In this document: one piece after another, positions 12,152 through 25,563 of the stretch
How positions within the stretch are numbered: the first letter of the stretch is position 1
Layout of the letters: each line of letters opens with the position of its first letter
Assembly (NCBI RefSeq): GCF_014905175.1
Contig: NC_057789.1
Location: 248,001-312,000 of the forward strand
Source of the DNA: Aphidius gifuensis
Lineage: Eukaryota; Arthropoda; Insecta; Hymenoptera; Braconidae
DNA length: 64,000 nucleotides
Reading direction: 5' to 3'
The notes under the pieces: model-generated
Database searches by the model: none
Told to the model about the DNA's origin: nothing
Seen by the model: the letters and a program-made list of their open reading frames with translations, nothing else
Program-made: the position numbers and the translations under genes

Positions 12152-15100
12152 TTTCTTTAATTTAATTTGTAAAAATATATAAAAATAACTATACTTATAT
12201 AAACAATATTTTATTTAAAAAAATAAAAATAAAATTCAGGTTATTAAAATGTCAAAGCAAATATTTTATTTATATTCACTTGTTTTTTAATTTTTTCAAA
12301 TAAAAAAAAAAGAAATTAAATTTTATTTAATTTTACATTTTCATCAGGCTAATTATATAATAAATTTGATTATCGTACGAGGAAAATATAAAATATAAAA
12401 TAAAAAAATAAATTAGAGGTCATATTGTATGTTTGTGTGTGATAAGAATGACAATGTCATATTGTAAAAATTATATATGCAAAAGAGACAATTTATTTAA
12501 GACAGACTGACAATAATAATATATATTTTTTTTTTGTAAATATATATACATCTTGATATGATACACCGTGCGAGTCTGATGGTAAATTGAGCGAGAGGAA
12601 AAGTACTGAGGTTTGCCAGTCGATTTATGACCAACTGTTTGCTCAAAGCAGCATCCCAAGACGACATCGTTTATTTGTTCTTAAAAAATAAGAATAAAAA
12701 AAACTCAAATGCCAAAAAGTCAAGTAATATTTTATCGTCTATAAAAAAATCAAATATAATTTTTTTAAATAATATTACAATTTTGTTTATAAACAATATA
12801 TATATTTAAAATTTTCGACAAATTATTTTTTGATATTTTCAAGTGTAAATCTACTGCACAATTAATTAATCCAAAAAAAAATTGAAATAGCTATTTGTAT
12901 TTATTATTTAAGCTACATAATATAGCAAGCTATTAAACTATAATAAATTTATATTTATCAATAATGCGCCCACGTAAATTGATGAAGCGTATAATCGACG
13001 ACGACGACCAACACTGAACACAGTACCTTTATATCAAGAGTCAGTTTCCGGCTTAATAGCCTAAACTGCATTAGGCAACTTTGTGTTGACCCTTTCATAT
13101 ACGCATGTATAAATATATATATTGGAACCAGAGATCCAGCATTGAAATATTAAAAGTACCCTAATATGTATAAATACATGAAAAATTTACGTCAAGTGCA
13201 TTATTATTATTATTATTATTATTATTCATTTTATCAAATCAATTCATTCATTCATTTTCAAGTTTATGTTTCAACTCGAAGCTCACTTGTATTTTTTATA
13301 ATAAATTTTTACAATTATTAGATGCGCTTCCTCTTTTTTTTTTTTTTTCTTTTACTATTTTTTTCATATGAAAGTATATGAATTTAAAAAAGATAATTAA
13401 ATAGATATATATTTAATTTTATTTAACGTTATGTTAAAATATGCGGATATATATAAATGTGAGAGATTTATACGTCACTATATGGTATGCCACATTGGGA
13501 AAAAATAAAATAAAAAAAAAAAAAGGTTCTTTACTGTTCAATATATAATATTATAGTATAAAGCCGTTGTAATTTATGTTAGCACGGGCGTGCATAATAT
13601 TGTTTGCACAAAAACTACGATGTCACGTGTCGACGTGTGTCTGTCAGGCTGGTTTGCTCGACACACCACACGCACCATCACTTTCCAATCTATATTACAT
13701 TTATGTTATACACACGTAATGTTATTATTCTCAATGTGATTTTTCTTTATAATATAATATAAAATAAATACAGTCAAGACTAAATCTTGGTCGTGGGATT
13801 TTTCATTATATACTGTCTCATTTTGTATATAACAGTTAATTTAATTTTAAATATAATAAACTGGTTTGCTTTATTTTCATTTAATTCAATTAAAAATAAA
13901 AATAAAAAATACTGCATGCATTTAACACTAAATTATTGTTTAATTTATTTATAGATTTTATTTTATATTTCTATATTTAATATTGATATTTGGAGGATAT
14001 ACTCATTGACGCACATACTGATTTTTATTTTTATAATAATTATTAAATGGAATATAACATTGTCCCTCATCTTTCCTCACGTTTGAACGCACTAAAATCC
14101 CTTGTTATATTATAGATATGACACGCGTAATCGCGTAATCGTTGCGCGTGCTGGAGTTTGAATCGGGGGAGCTTTGGAATATAAGCACTGTTCAAATCAA
14201 ATAATAATTTTATACAGAAAAAAAAAATACAACAACAACTCGATTTATCATTAATTTTTAATTTTTAATTTCATAGAAAAAAAAAAACGAAAAAATTAAA
14301 AAAAAAAAACATTTCTTGTTTAATTTTTCTTGAAATTTTTACAAACTATTTTTTAGCTATTATATCCTACATCCTGCATACATAATGCTGGGAAAAATAA
14401 AGAAATAATATTTGATTCAAACTTCTGGTGTGACGTACTGTGCTTTTGTATATTATAAATGTGACCAGAGTATTATATTATCATTTAAATATATGTATAT
14501 CAACCGAGTGTTGGAGCTTTGGTCGTTTTTATCGCATACTGCAAATATATTCCTGTATACATATATAATATGCGGAATACATATATTCTCAAATGACAAT
14601 AATATATCCACACACCAATGTTTTAAAAACAGCTGTGTAATATCATTTAATTTCTTACACTTTTTTTGTAAAATGCATTAAAAAAAAACTCAAATGACAA
14701 TAACAATAATAACAACAACACCAATATGGAATATATGATGTGAATGCAGTGAGGGGTAGTAGAAAACAGAGTAGAGCGACAGGTGGCCCGTGAAATCAGT
14801 GCACGAGGACAAGCTCTACATATTATCACATGCACCCTATTATTGTCACGGCTCATTTGAAAATTAAGTGTATAATAACCTGGGTCGTTTAAAGGGGTGT
14901 TTGTTTAACAATTTAATTTTTTTATTTTTCAAACAAATAAAAGTATATATGTTGTCAAGTTGGAAAATAAAATATATATAAATATGTGAAAATAGCTATT
15001 TATATAAAATTATATATAAAAAAATAAAATATCAATAATTAAAATAGTATATATATATTTGACTTGTTAACAAATGACTTTTCATGGCAATTTTTCTTAT

Positions 15101-17859
15101 AGATATATATAGCATCATTGTGGATCTGAATATTTAAACGCATTTCACGTTTATTCCTATTTAAATGGTAATACCCCAACGAGTTTTCTCTCCCCACAAT
15201 ATAATAATTGTATTCGCAAATGCATAAGCCCCCATGGATCCCGACGTGAATATATTATAAAACCAGCTTGATATTTCACCTGTATATATACTGCACATAT
15301 ACAGAAACTTGTGATCATTGTTTGCATTGTTCTCTATTTGAAGTAGAACAATGCGAACATTGCGTATATATATAATCAACTTTTAGAAACTTTATAACCA
15401 CAAATCACTGCAATATTGCTGTCATTTTAATATTTATTTATTATTATTATTATTAATTATAAACAATATATAGTATATTTGTTAAAAAAAAAGAAAAAAT
15501 TTATTATCAAATTGATCATCATTTGAGTGTCGATTTTAACACATCAGTGGCCACTAAATTGTTGCGTTCACGCACAATCAATCTAAATTGTAATTTGATA
15601 ATCCTATTTAGTGGAAAGACGCACTTGCTCGTTTCGTGTATGTATATATGTATATAGTTGATATAGGGACGCGTATAATTAGCTATCATTTATTTTACAC
15701 CCGAGCAGATTTTGCCGGAGGGATCGATTTAAATGTATATATATATTTAGATGGAGGCACCCCAAGGTTTACAATACATCGACCCTTGTAAAGTGGCAGT
15801 AGTTGCTCATAGAACGCTCCATTGCTAATGCGACGCGATCATCATCAGGATCCCCGCATACGTCGCCGCATCTATCCAATATCCATTGATATTATATACA
15901 AGCGGGTGCCCCCAACGACCCAATCACCAATAAGACAATATACATATATACCCTAAAATTTATATTTGACTTTAAATTTAGCTCTATTTTTTCATTTGAA
16001 AGAAAATTGACTTGCTTGTGCGGAAAAAATATAAAAGCTCCGTAGTCAAGTGGTCAAGGTATTATTGTTATTAAATAAATGTGGACACCGTGTTGAAAAA
16101 AATACAACAAAAAATATTTCCACCATTTTTTTATCTATCAGTTTAATATATAAATAAGCAGCTGAATATTTTTTTTTATTTCTGCAATCAAAAGGTGACC
16201 ATATGCAGTAGGGGTTTTATTTGTTGACATATCACGTCTCCACCCTTCTTTTATTTATATTCTTGTCATATTGGCACAAGTCATTTATAATAAATTAATA
16301 AATTATTAATAATTATCATAGTCTATTTCTATCTATTCGCATATATACCAACAAAAGATTATTTTATTTTTTAAATCATTGCATATGTATTTTTAAAAAT
16401 AAACAAAAAAAAATCTAATTAGCAGTAAAATAAAAATACAATATCAAAAATCAAAGGTACGTACGATAAGACATATAAAAAAAAATAAATATATATCTAT
16501 TGGTTTGGTTGACAAATAGCTGTCCCCCCTAGTATTGCGATGGTCCGCCAAGTCATATTGAAGACATATGGTCCCATAAAAAAGAGATAGGCACAAACAC
16601 ATACAAACACACGCATACAAGAAAATTGAACGGGACTAGAATTTAGTACATTACTATTATAATTTATATAACCAGCAGTAGATCCAATATTAATGGAGAC
16701 TAAACACCACACATTCAGTGTTTTGAGATCGTATTGTCCCCCGAGTGTGTACACACATTGCACACAAAATGCCACAATTTATATAGTTTCAATGTATACT
16801 ATATGTCAATGTGTGTACACACCCCCTTTTTACAACAATGTCAAAAAAAAAAAATTAAATGATTTATGGAATAAATACGCCATGACTCGCACATATATAC
16901 AAATAAAATAATATACAGACTGTTTGACTCATCTCTTGTCTACTTGTGAGTATAAAATATAAATACAAACTCATTCACGATTTTTATTTATTTATTTATT
17001 TATTTGACTGTTGTCATTATGATTTTACTATATTTATATATTATAAAAATTGATATTACTATAACCAATAGCCTGCATCTGTTACGTTCAAGTTTCAATT
17101 AAATGCAAATTAATTATTTTATTATAAGTTATTATTAACGATGATTTTTTTTATTTTTAAAAATCAATAATATGGAGAAAATATAAATTTTTCATATGAA
17201 AATTGTATTTCTGATAGTTGAAATATTTTCTTGTGTATTGGATCAAAGACTGCGACTGTTTTGATATATTAAACAGAGATTGACAGTGACAGGCTGCACA
17301 AGAAATAATTTCGCACCTTGCACGGCTTTCACTATGCTAGGGTCGTGTGGCTTTTTATATTTTTATATTTAGTCGATATATTTTATATGTATAAATATAT
17401 AAAAGTGCTATATAGTTCATATCATCGAAAAATATTTTAAATGTATTTTAATATTGAATTCACAAATCACTCGAAACTTACTTTGAATATTTGCAAATTA
17501 GCCATTTGAAATTGAGTATATTATTTAATTATAATTTTAATTATTAAAGCACGAGATTAAATTATTAAATTAATGAAATACATACCTTTTGTCAGTGATG
17601 TCTATTTTTTTTTTTAATATTGCACTGTGATTTTGTTTTATCAATAATTCAAAAGAAGCAAAAGAAAAAATTTAAAAAAAAATTTTTAGTGAGACTTAGT
17701 CCATCTCTGGAATTTATTTTAAATTTGATATTCATCGACATGATAGATTCCATTAATATTAACAACTGATCATTTTTAAATATTGCTTCTTCAATATAAA
17801 ATTTAAACAATATTATATTTTTTTTATTATAAATAATAATGGTACAGTTGTCATAATTT
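12152..17859. other. Second intergenic desert
   Basis: About 5.7 kb without a supportable gene. It contains an ATT microsatellite (13201-13226), A/T-rich simple sequence, two copies of a perfect 12-base palindrome (16745-16756 and 16811-16822), and patches with more balanced base content (about 13000-13090, 13615-13680 and 15740-15930). ORFs here are short and lack splice context or recognisable domains. Confidence 0.6.
13201..13226. repeat. ATT trinucleotide microsatellite
   Basis: About eight perfect TTA units in intergenic sequence. Confidence 0.85.
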
Positions 17860-20800
17860 TTAATTATTAGTTTTTTGTTTTTTTTTCAATTCACCCTCAT
17901 CCCATGCAGGATCAGCTTCTCTTTTTTTGTCAATTGAATTTTTCCTTTCCTGTTTCTTTTTCCAATGCCGACGAAACATCTCATTGTAAATTTCATTTAA
18001 ATTTTGACCTTCTTTTTTGGTTGTTGTTTGTTGTGTTTTTCCTGTAATAGAAAAATTTACTTATTAACAATTTTCAACGACAATAAATGTTTTATTTAAT
18101 TTTTCTTACCAAATATTTGTGTTATATCAACAACAGCCTGTACAAACTGGTGGAAAAAAATATCATCCAAATTTCCATATTTCTGGAATATAGTTGCAAT
18201 CATATTGTAAGTTAATTTATAGCCAATATCATCTAGAGTATCTCTCAAATTTTTATATGACACTGAACGAAAAGATTTAGATAAATATTTTGAGAATTTT
18301 TCCTAAAAATATTAATGATTATGTATAAATTATTTACTCCCTCATAAATAATTATTAATAATTGTTTTTTTATTGTTTACTTTTATTTCCTTGATGAAAT
18401 TGATAATAATTTTAAATTGATCAATATCAATTCTCAAATCATGTATTCTGGACTCATCAAAATTTTTAAATTTCATAACACCATTGTATACCATTGCAAT
18501 TAAACTTTGAGTCAATTTTGCATTGAATTCCTCACAATAGTATGATCCTGTCAATAAATTAATTATATAAAATTACTTTTGATTATTACGTTGATTTAAA
18601 TATATTAAAATCTATGAAATACATTTTTTAATTACCAATTCTACTTTTGAGATTTAATACAATCAATATGAAATCATTAATATTCACTGTTCCATTTTCC
18701 TCGACACAGAATGAATATATACAGTTGAAAATATTGGCATTTATAATATATCCACTTTTTTCTAAAGCACGATTGATGAAAGAATGATGACTATATCCAC
18801 GAAAGCCTGGTAGTTCAAATCTTTCAAATATTTCCTTCAAACGATAAATACATATTATTACATATTGAAAATTAATTTAAATAAATTTTTAATTGACAAA
18901 TAATATCTAATGCTTAATTATACTTCACACAATAATGTTATTTTTGTCAGGCTTGCAATAGACAGTATATTTTTTGGTACAAAGTCATCTAAATCTGATA
19001 ACAAGTCCAACTCAGGAATGATTGAGTCGTCGAGTTGATGTATAATATGACCTGGTATAATAATATAATAGTTAATTTATTGATAATAAAATAATAATCT
19101 TTTTACATACAATTTTGATTCAATGAGAAACTTTCATGTCTCAAAATATTATATAATCTTTTAAAGTCAATTGTTTGATCATTTTGAAATGCCATATTCA
19201 AAAAAAGTTGATGATCACTGTCTTGAATGTATGCAGATTTTATTATATCAAACTGTAAATAATAATTATTCATTTATTTATATTTTATTTTATTTATATT
19301 TATTAAGTTTTTATTTACCTTATGTTCTATATTGGGTAAATCAATATCTCGATCATACTCTCTGAAATAAAAAACATTGAAATATATCAAGGTTAAGCTT
19401 TTAAACAATTTTTATAATGTCATTTTAATTTATATACATTTGACTTACTCCAAAATAATATCATGCTTAGATAATAATTGTAAAAAAAAAGTTGGCCCTT
19501 TAAATGTGTCAGCTGTAAATGGTATAATGTAATATGTAGTATGTGGTTTTAAGTTGACCCTAACACCAAGTTGACCACTACGACGAAGTGGATAAATAGG
19601 TATATATTCCATATACTTCAATGGTTTAGATACAGCTCGATTTTCATGAGCCTATATGTATTGAAAAAATTAATATTGTCGCATATTAAAAAAAATGACA
19701 TAAATATTTTAATGTAATATTAAACTTACTTGTACGATTTGAAAAAAAATAAGAGTTTTGCTAGATGGTACCAAGTCATATCTATGTTTTATTGACAGAC
19801 CAACAAGAACATCACATGTCTCTTTTCCTTTATCTGGCTTTGTCGTCAGCATGCGATATTGAGGAAAAAAACCAAATATATCACTATCTTTTGCTTCCTT
19901 AATGTTTATTCCTCCCATCCATTTTCCGTCAGTTGTTGATAGTGCTAATTTTGTTATGCCATCTTCATCATAAACATCACCTATTATTGTATTAGGTGTT
20001 AAATTACAAATATCAATAAAATTAAAAAATCTAACAAAATTTTCAAAGAGAATCCAACTTTCTCCGGGTACTTTTATTTTCAATTCAGTGTCAATAAATT
20101 TTTTTGGAATCACATTGCGAATAAAACCATGATAAGGATTTTCTATTTCTTTACCATGTGGATTTCTTAATCGTATTAATTTAAATTCATCATCTGGATA
20201 TTTTCCTTTTATTATTTTTACATCTGTAATTGCATAGACATGATTTGGCTGAAGACCAATATTTATTATTTCATTATTTTCCTCCATTCGTTTAACCGAA
20301 TAAGTTGTACAACTTATCATTGAAGTTTTCACTATTGAATCTCGTAAAATAATAAATGATTCATTTGCTGATCTTTTGACAATGTATGTTTCAATAATAC
20401 CTCCAGTAAAATCTCTCATTGAAACTCCAGAATGACCTCCATCGAGTCTTTGATATGATCGATAGAGTAATTTTGCATAAGCTTTTTCGACTAAAGCTGG
20501 CTGAAATATTATTTTGTAAATAATTGAGACGAGTTTTAGAAAATATAAAAAATAAAATACACCAACCCAAAATTCATTGTTAAATCCTGAGGATGCATAG
20601 ACAAGTTTCTTATCTTGAGTATTAAATGCAAGACGATCATCGATAACAACGTCAACCCATATTCCTCCTTGCCAAAATCTTTTAAAAATATCTATTTTTT
20701 TACTATCAACTTAATTTATCTTTGTTTATTAACAAGGTTATTTATGTATTTACCTGAAGTGAAATATTCCAGCATAACTATCATCGTCAAAGTTCTGGGT

Positions 20801-21457
20801 ATTTGGATTGACAATAAAATTAAATAAATCTTTGTGGTTTTGAAGATGAACAAGTGCAACTATGAACCAACAATCTCCCAAATTGCCTTGTTTTACGTGA
20901 AACTTTTTGTTATCAGTTGAATAAAAAACAGGGTCACCTACAATTTCCTACAAAAAAAAAAAAAAACAAAAAAATGATTATAAAAAAAAGGGCATTTTCA
21001 ATTTATTTACTGTCTATAATTACTATTGGTCTGCGTAAAACTTGATTTTCAATAAGTGAAAATGATTCTTCAGCAAATTGATAATCTTTAAATAATTTAT
21101 CCGCAAGTAGAAATTGTTTTATAAGATAAATAAAATCCTGTTGTTGTAATTCAATTATGTCGCCATTTTTATACTCAGTCAACTGAAATTATTTTGAATT
21201 AAAATTTATTACTTAATAATTTCATAATCAACAAAATAATTATGACATTTTTATTAGCAGACCTGAACATTCTCAAGTGGTATTTCTTCAGTGGTAGGAT
21301 CATACCTTATCGAAATACAATGACCTTGAAAATTATAATTATAATTGAATTTTATTGAGGCAGATAATTTTTTATAAATAATTTTTGTTGTTTAAATAAA
21401 ATTACCAATTAGCTGATTCAACTGCAAATACACCAAAAAAATGCAATTTTTCTTCAT
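17860..21457 (-). CDS. Calpain-type cysteine protease, catalytic triad intact, with penta-EF-hand-like C-terminus
   Basis: I reconstruct 14 exons: 21457-21406, 21324-21263, 21182-21011, 20937-20754, 20678-20567, 20500-19730, 19651-19449, 19361-19319, 19252-19111, 19051-18924, 18834-18636, 18547-18381, 18302-18110 and 18041-17860. All phases close, giving 869 residues. The protease core is clear: QGNLGDCWF (Cys118), the WVDVVIDDRL stretch, MRDFTGG, GLQPNHVY (His281) and RLRNPHG (Asn307). The Cys/His/Asn triad is present with normal spacing, although the usual NPWG is NPHG. A beta-sandwich (C2-like) domain follows, then about 300 residues with the helix pattern of a penta-EF-hand domain but weak calcium loops. 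A lysine-rich tail of about 60 residues ends the protein. It would be a cytosolic Ca2+-regulated protease. The short hydrophobic start (MKKNCIFLVYL) is unusual for a calpain and exon 1 is the least certain exon. The gene lies head-to-head with the first scramblase-like gene. Confidence 0.9.
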
Positions 21458-22283
21458 AATTAAGTACAGAATATTTTCGTAATAATGTATATTTTTAAAT
21501 TTAAAAAAAAAATATATTTTTATTAAAAATTCTTGATAGATACAGTCAGTACAGTGGTTATTTATGTTTTAAGTTAAAAATTGCTATTGAAAAAATGTAT
21601 TTTATGCTCAGGAATTTGTGTTATCATGTTTTTATTTTGTTGCTTTTTGTCATAAAAATATATAACAAATATCAACTTCTGCATTCTTTATCTTTTTATT
21701 TTTTTACCAGCTAATGTAATATTGTTAAATAAAATATCAATGAAATATTATTTTATAAATAGGAAAATTAAAACAAAAAAAAAAATAATAAATTGATTAA
21801 ATTAATTAAAGCATAATGTCATGTATTTTATTATTTAAAAAAAAAAAATAAACAAAACCTATTGATTTCTACCAAAGCTATATTTATAATTATCTTTTTA
21901 TTAAATACATATAATTGAATGTTTTTAAATTAAAAAAAAAAAGATTTTATTTATAAATTCTAGATGACATATGATTTATTAAAAAGCCAAATCAAATAAA
22001 TAAATAAAATGATTAAATTATTTGTTCATTCTATTTTTCAATAGTTACAAACAAGTCTTGAAAATATAATTATCACAACGTCAAAATATTGATAATAAAA
22101 TATTTAAAAAAACAAAAAACAAATGCTTTTCGTTTTCAAATAATCAACAATGACTAATTGTTTTTTTTTTTTAATTTTGTTTTACATCTTGATTTAGAAT
22201 TCTTATCTTTATTTTTGTTATGCTTTTTTTTTTTTTCCTTGAATATTTTATTTATTCTCTAAGTTCATGTCAACAAGGTAGCC

Positions 22284-23284
22284 ATGCCTTCTTCACAAAA
22301 CATAGGTAATTTTTTTTTAAATTAATTTTATTAATTTGTTAAACAATTAAAAACCAACAATTAACTAAATTTTTTGTTATTTAAATATAATTGTAGAAGC
22401 TGTTCGTGATGTTGCCTTATCGAGAATATCATGCCTCGAAAAATTAGATACTGTAAAAATTAAATTTGACAGACAAGGTTGTTATTATAATAAAACTCAA
22501 ATTGTCAACGATGAGGATGAATTGCTGTTAAATGTTTGTCATGCTAATGGGCCCTCAACAGCAAATAACTATTTAGCAACAAGTACTGATAGTTTTACTT
22601 TACATCTTCGAGATAAATTTTCAAATAAAAATTTAGTACGATTTGTCAAGACACCTTTTCACAATGTCAGTTTTAAATCATCAACAAAAATTAATTTATC
22701 AAGACTCATTATAAAATAATAAATTAATATAAAATTATTGATATTTTTATTTAGGAATTTTATGTGATGATTCAGGGCAATATAAATCTAGGAGTTGTTA
22801 AAAAAAAAAAATGTTTATTTGGTTTAAAATTAAATGTTTACGATGGATACTTTCAAAAAATTTATCAAATACGAGGATCAACTTTTAGACGAATGGGATC
22901 CAAATTTCAATACAAGGTTGCTAATTTTTTTTTTACTCAATTTATTATTAACTAAACAATATATTTAATATAATAATTATTTTTTAAAATAGATATTAAA
23001 TTATTATGGATATAAAATTGGAAGTATAATTAGAAAACCTGATGGTCTTTTGTCAACGAAAAACACTTGTCAAATTGATTTTCCAATCAGTGTCAATGTA
23101 CAAGGAAAAATTCTTCTAATTGCTGCAGCATTATTTTTGGTAATTATGTAGCTTTTTTAATTATTCACTTATCAATCTATGCATTTTATGAAAATAATTA
23201 TTTTTATATTTTTAACAGGATTATGTAGAGTTTAAAAATATTTCAATTGACGCAACACCGCCAATGATGTTTTACACCTTTTAA
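22284..23284 (+). CDS. Phospholipid scramblase-like protein, array copy 1
   Basis: Five exons: 22284-22305, 22397-22665, 22755-22916, 22993-23139 and 23219-23284, encoding 221 residues. Phases are 1, 0, 0, 0, matching the neighbouring copies. The C-terminal half shows the scramblase pattern: a beta-rich segment ending in YKIGSIIRK, then DFPISVNVQGK, then a hydrophobic helix (ILLIAAALFLDYV) just before the end, as in the PLSCR C-terminal membrane segment. The N-terminal half is the most diverged of the five copies and the usual Gly-Leu start of the domain is barely visible (RISCLEKLDTVKI). Scramblases move phospholipids between leaflets or bind membranes and nuclear targets; activity of this copy is not established. 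No cysteine-rich palmitoylation cluster is seen. It ends in a 16-residue tail beyond the helix that other copies lack. Confidence 0.75.
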
Positions 23285-24122
23285 AAAATATATAAAATAA
23301 TAAATGATAAATAATTGTTTGACTTTAAAAATACAAATAAATATAGATTTTTATTTTTACTAAAATTAAATGTGTTTTTTATTTTTAAATTATTATTATG
23401 AGCTTTAGATAAAACAAGCTAAATATTTTTTTTTATCATAGATAAAGATTTGTTTTTAATATATTTTATCGTGCTAGAAGTAACTTTTTTTTTTAGGCTT
23501 TCTACAAGTTTTAAAATTAAATAATTTAATTCAATAATTATTAATTTAATAAAATAATTAATTATTTTTTTTTCCCAACGAAATTTTGCCAACGTCGACA
23601 AGTAGTTAAATTAAAAAAAGAATTATTTTATTTCTATAATGAAAAATGAAAAAATAAAACCGATAAATGTATATATTAAGAAAAAATAAAATAAAAAAAA
23701 AAATAACGATAAAATAATTCTTGTTTTTTTTTTTCGTCTTGTAATAAAAAATTCATGACGTTGTTTCGTATGACGACTGACGTCACGAGAATTTATCCAC
23801 TGTAACATATTATTTTGTGTCATTAATTCACTCAATTGGCTACGTTTTTATTAAAAAAATAAAAAGGAGGGGAATATGTAAGTTGAACAAACTGGAAGTA
23901 TGAAGCATACACACACTCTCTCGCCGACACAATTATATTTTCGTGTTACAAAACTCTTTAGTCTTTCATCGAGTATTCACGACGTAGATAAGCTACAAAC
24001 ATCTCAGATTATCAGTGGAAAATCCAATCGTGTGTTGACATAACAAGTGTGCAAATGTATAAACTACACAGTTAAATTCAATGTCATATTTATTTGACAA
24101 TTTGCTATAATTAATTTGAATC
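23285..24122. other. Intergenic spacer between array copies 1 and 2
   Basis: AT-rich spacer with no supportable ORF. The stretch at 23860-24060 has more balanced base content and is a plausible promoter or 5' leader for copy 2, but no core elements can be assigned. Confidence 0.5.
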
Positions 24123-25319
24123 ATGTCTTGTTGTTTTGATCAAGCATTTACATATTTATATGATCGTATGTATTTAAAAAATTAAAAATAAATTATTTAA
24201 ATCTCAACAAATATAAATAATAAATAAACTATCAAGTTTAAAAATTTATTAAAAAATACTTGCTGGATATATTTTTATACAGTTTAAAAAATTAGATATT
24301 AATTAATTATATTTTTTATTTAATTGAAAATTAAATTCAAGTTGTTTTTTTTTTCTAATAAAAAGTTGGATTTTAGGTTTTTGGCCCCAAACAAATATTG
24401 ATATTCCCGATGGCCTTGAGGATCTATTAAATATTGATAAACTTTTTATTGACGAAAGACTTGATGGAATTGATGGTAAATATCATAAAATTAATTAATA
24501 TTTTTTAAATGGTTTATTTCAATTTTAAATTTTAGTTTTTACAAGAAAATATTGTCAAGCACATTGTGTAATTGTCAACATGACGGGCCAACCATTGTAC
24601 TCAATTTATCAAGAATCTCATGGTAAAAAACAAGACAGATCATTTCGATCAAGCTCAGTAAATTCGAAATTGAAAATTCATGATAAAAATGGAAAAGAAG
24701 TACTGATGCTTGAAAAACCAGATTTTTTAAATCACAATGTAAATATAAATTAATTTTTTTTCATATTTTTAAATTATAAAATATATATTAAATTTTTAAA
24801 AAATATTATTAATTTTTCATCAGGAAGTTTATGTTTATTCTGGAAGATTAAAGCTAGGAATAATTAAAAAACACGATTACTATTCTCAACTGACAAAATT
24901 GAGTGTATTTAATTCACGAAGACGTAGAGTTTTTGAAATTAATATTAATCCATCAAATAATATCAAACAATATGAGGTAAGCTATTTATTAACTCACAAA
25001 AAAAAAAAATAATTAATTAATAAAAATTAATCTCAGATAAACAGCACAAAAGGACAACACCATAAAATTGGAGAAATAAATAAAAAATTTAGTGATTCAA
25101 ATGGAGAATATTGTATTAATCCTGATAAATATGGTATTTATTTTTTTTCCATTGAATTTGATGTTAAAGAAAAGGCTCTTTTATTAGCTGCACTATTGCT
25201 CTTGGTAATAAATATAATTAAAAATTTATAATTTTAAAAAATTGACTAAGGCAAAATTAATTAATTTATATATTTTTTTTCTTTTTAAAAAATAGGATTC
25301 CAATTATTTTGAGTGCTGA
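24123..25319 (+). CDS. Phospholipid scramblase-like protein, array copy 2
   Basis: Six exons: 24123-24165, 24377-24475, 24536-24738, 24824-24976, 25037-25204 and 25296-25319, giving 229 residues with intron phases 1, 1, 0, 0, 0. This is the copy closest to the family: it has the domain start IPDGLEDLLNIDKLFIDE (compare PPGLEYLxxIDQ in scramblases), a central KLKIHDKNGKEVLMLEKP strand pair (the family has a DNxGQEVIxLxRP equivalent), LGIIKK, and a C-terminal hydrophobic helix ALLLAALLLLDS preceded by NPDKYGIYFF. An N-terminal MSCCF gives two cysteines that could be acylated. The role is inferred as lipid scrambling or membrane binding. Neighbours on both sides are paralogues in the same orientation. 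Confidence 0.85.
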
Positions 25320-25563
25320 AAATAATAACAACAATAATTTTTTGTATAAGGAAAATTAAATAAATAAATATTTACAGACACAACAATAAAAATGTTCTAT
25401 GAGTCATTTGACTGATATCACAAATCCTAATTTAAATTATTTACTGACACACGAGTCATTGTGTGATGAGCAAAAGTAAATAAAATATAAATATTAAATA
25501 TTTAGTTGTTCACGTTTTTGAAAAGTTTAACAAGTGTTTTAAATTAAATTTGTATTTTCCAAA

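Noticed and set aside
16035..16110. tRNA-like A-box sequence (TAGTCAAGTGGTCAAGG)
   Set aside because: The D-arm-like string has no matching B-box (GTTCGA-type) at the right distance and no acceptor stem pairing.
23623..23835. Minus-strand ORF downstream of array copy 1
   Set aside because: Low-complexity Lys/Phe translation of A/T tracts with no paired splice signals or family resemblance.
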